A stretch of DNA of 5,349 bases from Actinophytocola sp044466355 (GTDB lineage Bacteria; Actinomycetota; Actinomycetes; Mycobacteriales; Pseudonocardiaceae), in NCBI RefSeq assembly GCF_044466355.1, contig NZ_JBITMQ010000043.1, positions 1 through 5,349 of the forward strand. The letters run 5' to 3'. Each line of letters starts with the position of its first letter. Positions within the stretch are counted from its first letter, which is position 1. Under the pieces are notes generated by a model. The model did not search any database. It worked only from the letters and a program-made list of their open reading frames with translations, and was not told the DNA's origin. Positions 1-5,349 of the stretch are shown here, one piece after another. The translations under genes and the position numbers were made by a program.

Positions 1-11
1 TTGGAAAGGAT
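1..11 (-). other. operon tail beyond 5S, cut by window edge
   Basis: These few bases follow the 5S 3' end in the direction of transcription. They are too short to show a terminator hairpin or a second gene, so the end of the operon is not visible. Confidence 0.6.
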
Positions 12-130
12 GTCCGGCGGTGTCCTACTCTCCCACACCCTGGCGAGTGCAGTACCATCGGCGCTGGTGGGCTTAGCTTCCGGGTTCGGAATGGGACCGG
101 GCGTTTCCCCACCGCTATAGCCGCCGTAAC
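12..130 (-). rRNA. rrf: 5S ribosomal RNA
   Basis: This is the 5S RNA of the large ribosomal subunit, the RNA that binds proteins uL5, uL18 and bL25 in the central protuberance. The minus strand begins GUUACGGCGG and ends CCGCCGGAC. These ends pair to make helix I: nine pairs including one G-U, with one bulged A at the fourth base. The length of 119 nt is normal. The internal stretch CCCAUUCCGAACCCGGAAG is the typical bacterial loop B/C segment, and GGGAGAGUAGGACACCGCC is the usual 3' portion. It is the last gene of the operon, about 105 nt downstream of the 23S. The ends were set by helix I pairing and may be off by one or two bases. Confidence 0.97.
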
Positions 131-235
131 ACTATGAAACTAACAACCAGCGGAGCCAGCCAAACCGGCTCGAAACACTGGTTGGTGTTTCAGAGTTGCA
201 TAGTGGATGCGAAACAAAACAAATTTGATCGTTTG
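131..235 (-). other. 23S-5S internal transcribed spacer
   Basis: This transcribed spacer of about 105 nt lies between the 23S and 5S genes. It contains no tRNA and no open frame. In transcript order it holds the 3' arm of the 23S processing stalk with a U/G tract (223-212), then a local hairpin (184-144), then about 13 nt leading to the 5S. Everything in it looks like processing structure. Confidence 0.85.
144..184 (-). other. hairpin in 23S-5S spacer
   Basis: The outer stem pairs 144-150 (plus CAACCAG) with 178-184 (CTGGTTG), 7 bp. Nested inside, GAGCC (153-157) pairs with GGCTC (167-171). No U-run follows it in the transcript (14 nt, then the 5S), so it is not a convincing terminator. It more likely separates the 23S and 5S precursors. 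Its 178-184 side is also part of the 23S stalk arm, so the two foldings are mutually exclusive. Confidence 0.6.
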
Positions 236-238
236 TGG
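178..238 (-). repeat. 3' arm of pre-23S processing stalk (inverted repeat with 3451-3505)
   Basis: In plus coordinates, 224-238 is the exact reverse complement of 3451-3465 (15 bp), 196-211 of 3472-3487 (16 bp), and 178-190 of 3493-3505 (13 bp). A further 3 pairs lie in 192-194. The 23S gene separates the arms by more than 3.2 kb, so in the transcript they clamp its ends together. A 12-nt U/G-only tract (212-223) faces 6 nt on the other arm as an internal loop. Bacterial 23S precursors are generally released by RNase III cleavage in such a stalk. The cleavage positions here are not known. Confidence 0.9.
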
Positions 239-468
239 AAAGTCCTCGGCCTGTTAGTACCAGTCAACTCCACACATTACTGCGCTTCTATCTCTGGCCT
301 ATCAACCCCATGGTCTAGTGGGGGGCCTTAACCCACAAAGGGTGGGAGACCTCATCTTGGAACAGGCTTCCCGCTTAGATGCCTTCAGCGGTTATCCCTC
401 CCGAACGTAGCCAACCAGCCGTGCCCTTGGCAGGACAACTGGCACACCAGAGGTTCGTCCGTCCCGGT

Positions 469-479
469 CCTCTCGTACT
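469..479 (-). other. sarcin-ricin loop (23S helix 95)
   Basis: The minus strand reads AGUACGAGAGG, the universally conserved loop that anchors EF-Tu and EF-G during GTP hydrolysis. The adenine equivalent to E. coli A2660 is at 473 and G2661 is at 472. No substitution is seen. Confidence 0.95.
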
Positions 480-511
480 AGGGACAGCCTTCCTCAAGTC
501 TCCTACGCGCG

Positions 512-546
<35 letters not shown>

Positions 547-547
547 A

Positions 548-599
<52 letters not shown>

Positions 600-603
600 A
601 CTC

Positions 604-644
<41 letters not shown>

Positions 645-678
645 ATGCCGTCGATATGGACTCTTGGGCAAGATCAGC

Positions 679-690
679 CTGTTATCCCCG
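679..690 (-). other. peptidyl-transferase centre strand (23S 2447-2455 region)
   Basis: The minus strand reads GGGGAUAACAGG. The base equivalent to the catalytic-centre A2451 is at 682, C2452 is at 681 and G2447 is at 686. All carry the standard bases. G2447 and its neighbours are positions where linezolid or chloramphenicol resistance substitutions are known, and none is present. Confidence 0.92.
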
Positions 691-832
691 GGGTACCTTT
701 TGTCCGTTGAGCGACACCCCTTCCACCAGGTGGTGCCGGATCACTAGTCCCGACTTTCGTCCCTGCTCGACCCGTCGGTCTCACAGTCAAGCTCCCTTGT
801 GCACTTGCACTCGACACCTGATTGCCAACCAG

Positions 833-867
<35 letters not shown>

Positions 868-1070
868 GGGAGGCAACCGCCCCAGTTAAACTACCCACCA
901 GGCACTGTCCCTGGACCGGATCACGGTCCGAAGTTAGACACCCAGTACGACCAGAGTGGTATTTCAAGATTGACTCCACCCATACTGGCGTATGAGCTTC
1001 ACAGTCTCCCACCTATCCTACACAAGCCGAACCAAGCACCAATACCAAGCTATAGTAAAGGTCCCGGGGT

Positions 1071-1076
1071 CTTTCC
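1071..1076 (-). other. macrolide-lincosamide site (23S A2058/A2059)
   Basis: The minus strand reads GACGGAAAGACCCC here. G2057 falls at 1075, A2058 at 1074 and A2059 at 1073, all wild-type. The substitutions commonly linked to macrolide resistance are absent from this copy. Erm methylation could not be seen in DNA. Confidence 0.9.
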
Positions 1077-1153
1077 GTCCTGCCGCGCGTAACGAGCATC
1101 TTTACTCGTAGTGCAATTTCGCCGGGCCTGTGGTTGAGACAGTCGAGAAGTCG

Positions 1154-1209
<56 letters not shown>

Positions 1210-1670
1210 TGGTTATAGTTACCACCGCCGTTTACTGGCGCTTAAATTCTCAGCTTCGCCCACAAAGTGGACTAACCGGTCCTCTTAACGTTCCAGCACC
1301 GGGCAGGCGTCAGTCCGTATACATCGTCTTGCGACTTCGCACGGACCTGTGTTTTTAGTAAACAGTCGCTTCTCGCTGGTCTCTGCGGCCACCTCGCCCT
1401 AGCCCGCAACGGGGCTTCAAGCGCTGTGGCCCCCCTTCTCCCGAAGTTACGGGGGCATTTTGCCGAGTTCCTTAACCACAGTTCACCCGATCGCCTTGGT
1501 ATTCTCTACCTGACCACCTGTGTCGGTTTGGGGTACGGGCCGCATGGACACTCACTAGAGGCTTTTCTCGGCAGCATGGGATCACTCTACTTCGCCTCAT
1601 TCGGCTATGCATCACGTCTCAGGATATGTGCACCGCGGATTTGCCTACGGTACTCCCTACACGCTTACAC

Positions 1671-1825
1671 CAGACACCAACTGCTGGCGGAGCTACCCTC
1701 CTGCGTCACCCCATCGTTTGGCTACTACCGGTTCAGGTCCCACGCTCCACCTCCAACAACCCGAAGGTCGTCGAAGGCTTTGGGTGGTTAGTATCACCGG
1801 GCTCGCCATGGGCGCATCCACACGG
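1671..1825 (-). other. expanded helix 54 region of 23S (actinobacterial insertion)
   Basis: The segment lies between the conserved GUGUAAGCGUGUAG (1670-1657) and CCCGUAC (near 1832-1826) landmarks. It is 155 nt long, against about 60 nt for the same interval in E. coli as I recall it. High-G+C Gram-positives are known to carry an insertion of roughly 100 nt between helices 54 and 55 of domain III, and this matches in place and size. Within it, 1754-1761 pairs with 1766-1773 (8 bp) around a UUCG loop, and 1747-1751 pairs with 1783-1787. The exact insertion borders need an alignment. Confidence 0.82.
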
Positions 1826-2153
1826 GTACGGGAATATCAACCCGTTGTCCATCGACTACGCCTGTCGGCCTCGCCTTAGGTCCCGACTTACCCTGGGCGG
1901 ATTAACCTGGCCCAGGAACCCTTGGTCATCCGGCGGCAGAGTTTCTCACTCTGCTTTCGCTACTCATGCCTGCATTCTCACTCCCACACCCTCCACAGCT
2001 GGATCACTCCGCTGCTTCCCCGGATGCAGGACGCTCCCCTACCCATCCACACCACTGCACAACCACCCGAAGGCGGAAGCGGATGTATTGTGTGAATGAC
2101 ACAGCTTCGGCGGTACGCTTAAGCCCCGCTACATTGTCGGCGCAGGACCACTT

Positions 2154-2215
<62 letters not shown>

Positions 2216-2609
2216 CTGGGCGACCCCACATCCTTTCCCACTTAGCGCACACTTAGGGGCCTTAGCTGGCGTTCTGGGCTGTTTCCCTCTCGACCACGAA
2301 CCTTATCGCCCGCAGTCTCACTGCCACACTCTCACACACCGGTATTCGGAGTTTGGTTGATTTCGGTAAGCTTGTAGGCCCCCTAGACCATCCAGTGCTC
2401 TACCCCCGGCGTGAAACATGTGACGCTGCACCTAAATGCATTTCGGGGAGAACCAGCTATCACGGAGTTTGATTGGCCTTTCACCCCTACCCACAGCTCA
2501 TCCCCCAGGTTTTCAACCCTGGTGGGTTCGGGCCTCCACGACGTCTTACCGTCGCTTCACCCTGGCCATGGGTAGATCACTCCGCTTCGGGTCTAGAGCA
2601 CGCGACTAA

Positions 2610-2641
<32 letters not shown>

Positions 2642-2776
2642 ACCCCACACGGGTTAACCTCGCCACGCACCACTAACTCGCAGGCTCATTCTTCAAAAGG
2701 CACGCCATCACAACTGCAACGGTTGCTCTGACGGCTTGTAGGCACACGGTTTCAGGTACTCTTTCACTCCCCTCCC

Positions 2777-2810
<34 letters not shown>

Positions 2811-3223
2811 CCGCTATCGGTCATCAGGGAGTATTTAGGCTTAGCGGGTGGTCCCGCCAGATTCACAGCAAATTCCACGAGCTCGCTGCTACTCGGGAAC
2901 ACCACCAAGAAAGACACGCCGTTTTCGCCTACCCGACTCTCACGGTCTACGGTCCAGTTTCCCAAACTGGTTCGACTAACAAACGTGTTTTATGACTTTC
3001 CACCCAGCTGGCAGACTGGATAAGGTGGGTCCCACAACCCCGCGCACGCAACCCCTGCCAGGTATCACACATGCACGGTTTAGCCTCCTCCGCTTTCGCT
3101 CGCCACTACTCACGGAATCACTTTTGTTTTCTCTTCCTACGGGTACTGAGATGTTTCACTTCCCCGCGTTACCTCCACCACCCTATACATTCAGATGGCA
3201 GTGACACCCCATGACGGGTGCCG

Positions 3224-3320
3224 NNNNNNNNNNNNNNNNNNNNNNNNNNNNNNNNNNNNNNNNNNNNNNNNNNNNNNNNNNNNNNNNNNNNNNNNNNNNN
3301 NNNNNNNNNNNNNNNNNNNN
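3224..3320. other. assembly gap (97 N) inside 23S
   Basis: This run of undetermined bases lies about 130-230 nt from the 23S 5' end, at the base of helix 9. The left flank ends GGTGCCG and the right flank begins CGGGTTTCCCC. Joined with a two-base CG overlap they give GTGCCGGGTTTCCCC, the continuous actinobacterial 23S sequence. The helix 9 hairpin is complete on the left side (GGCACCC pairs with GGGUGUC on the minus strand, about 3203-3222). The gap therefore probably hides no rRNA. Confidence 0.95.
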
Positions 3321-3450
3321 CGGGTTTCCCCATTCGGAAATCCTCGGATCTCAGCTCGGTTGACAGCTCCCCGAGGCATATCGCAGCCTCCCACGTCCTT
3401 CATCGGCTCCTGATGCCCAGGCATCCACCGTATGCCCTTAATAACTTTCA

Positions 3451-3505
3451 CCACAAACGATCAAAGATGCTCGCATCCACTATGCAATTCTCAAACACCA
3501 ACCAG
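3451..3505 (-). repeat. 5' arm of pre-23S processing stalk
   Basis: This arm is the partner of the inverted repeat at 178-238 and lies immediately upstream of the 23S 5' end. The paired blocks are 3451-3465, 3472-3487 and 3493-3505, with 6 unpaired bases at 3466-3471 and a 5-base stretch (3488-3492) of which three pair. It adjoins helix 1 of the mature 23S through a two-base bulge (3449-3450). It overlaps the boxA-like motif. Confidence 0.9.
3485..3499 (-). promoter_or_regulatory. boxA-like antitermination motif
   Basis: The minus strand reads GGUGUUUGAGAAUUG, resembling the actinobacterial rrn boxA (UGUUGUUUGAGAAC type). In bacteria boxA RNA is bound by NusB-S10 (NusE) as part of the antitermination complex that keeps RNA polymerase from stopping in the rRNA genes. 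Its place just before the 23S is usual. The assignment is by resemblance only. Confidence 0.6.
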
Positions 3506-3567
3506 ACACCCACTCCTCACGAGAACACCTACCACCGACAACTCAGAGGCGGTCTGAACTCGAGTGA

Positions 3568-3615
3568 GTCCTGAATGATTTGATCCAGAAACAACAACGC
3601 GTGTTGTCTCAGGAC
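3568..3615 (-). other. spacer hairpin, GUCCUGA stem
   Basis: Plus 3568-3574 (GTCCTGA) and 3609-3615 (TCAGGAC) are perfect complements (7 bp). Inside, ACAAC (3591-3595) and GTTGT (3603-3607) form a smaller hairpin. The GTTGGGTCCTGAG stretch is familiar from other actinobacterial spacers, so the structure is probably conserved. Its role is unknown to me. Confidence 0.6.
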
Positions 3616-3729
3616 CCAACAGTGTGCCAATCCGACTAGCAAGCTCGTTGCTTTACCGCTGTTCTATCGCAATAAAGAAGATGAACAATCACTCCGGAAC
3701 CCTTCAGAGGTCACCGGTTGCTCCCGCCG

Positions 3730-3747
3730 GCTTCTCGAACGAGAAGC
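3730..3747 (-). other. spacer hairpin near 16S 3' end
   Basis: GCTTCTC (3730-3736) pairs perfectly with GAGAAGC (3741-3747) around a four-base loop. There is no U-run after it, so it is not an intrinsic terminator. It lies about 34-51 nt downstream of the mature 16S end and could mark a processing region. Confidence 0.6.
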
Positions 3748-3774
3748 TCTGTTGGTTGCGGAAGTCGTGTGTTG

Positions 3775-5298
<1,524 letters not shown>

Positions 5299-5349
5299 TG
5301 CTTTATGTGAAGAGAAACAAATCCCAGCAATAAATACCTAGCTCTAATC
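5299..5349 (-). other. 16S leader (5' external transcribed spacer), partial
   Basis: These 51 bases upstream of the 16S are A+T-richer than the genes. The bases AAGC next to the 16S start, with UGUUGG of the 16S 5' end, can pair imperfectly with CCAACAGAGCUU in the spacer (3755-3744), possibly the base of a 16S processing stalk. I cannot assign a promoter here; it probably lies further upstream. Confidence 0.6.

Noticed and set aside
1426..2099. Overlapping plus-strand open frames (121, 90 and 157 codons)
   Set aside because: They are antisense to 23S domains II-III, overlap one another in several frames, and have no ribosome binding site or recognisable domain. The sequence is constrained by the rRNA.
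3191..3574. Open frames running through the N gap
   Set aside because: They are open only because N codons cannot be stops. The flanks are 23S and spacer.
3730..3747. Intrinsic terminator between 16S and 23S
   Set aside because: The hairpin has no following U-run, and termination here would cut off the 23S and 5S.
5299..5349. TATTTAT in the leader as a -10 promoter box
   Set aside because: There is no matching -35 in the available bases, and it lies only about 30 bases from the mature 16S, where leader processing sites are expected.

Overview
The window holds one complete ribosomal RNA operon, read entirely from the minus strand in the order 16S - spacer - 23S - spacer - 5S. No protein-coding gene is supported. 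The flanks are 51 bases of 16S leader at the right end and 11 bases beyond the 5S at the left end, so the operon promoter and terminator lie outside the window.

Organism: a high-G+C Gram-positive bacterium (Actinomycetota). This rests on the 16S 3' end (CCUCCUUUCU followed by AAGGAGC), a 16S-23S spacer of about 330 nt with no tRNA, a 5S of the actinobacterial type, and a 23S that is about 95 nt longer than E. coli at helix 54. The 16S stretch CTTACCTGGGTTTGACATG (minus strand, near 4340-4360) leans towards Mycobacteriales/Corynebacteriales (Dietzia/Lawsonella-like). Other variable regions look less typical, so the order is tentative and the genus is not assigned.

Layout in plus coordinates: 5S at 12-130; 23S-5S spacer at 131-235; 23S at about 236-3450, interrupted by a 97-base N run (3224-3320); 16S-23S spacer at about 3451-3780; 16S at about 3781-5298; 16S leader at 5299-5349.

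The two spacers work together. An arm just before the 23S (3451-3505) and an arm just after it (178-238) are complementary over about 47 base pairs, with a further 5 pairs inside the mature ends. They form the long stalk from which pre-23S is normally excised. The 5' arm also carries a boxA-like antitermination motif. The 16S 3' end can fold back on an AAGGAG in the spacer, which would cover the anti-Shine-Dalgarno sequence until processing. The functional centres checked (peptidyl-transferase, macrolide site, sarcin-ricin loop, GTPase centre, decoding site) have the standard bases. The N run sits at the base of 23S helix 9, and the flanks suggest that no rRNA sequence is missing there.

I found no undescribed system. 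The points worth a second look are the gap, the processing structures and the helix 54 insertion.
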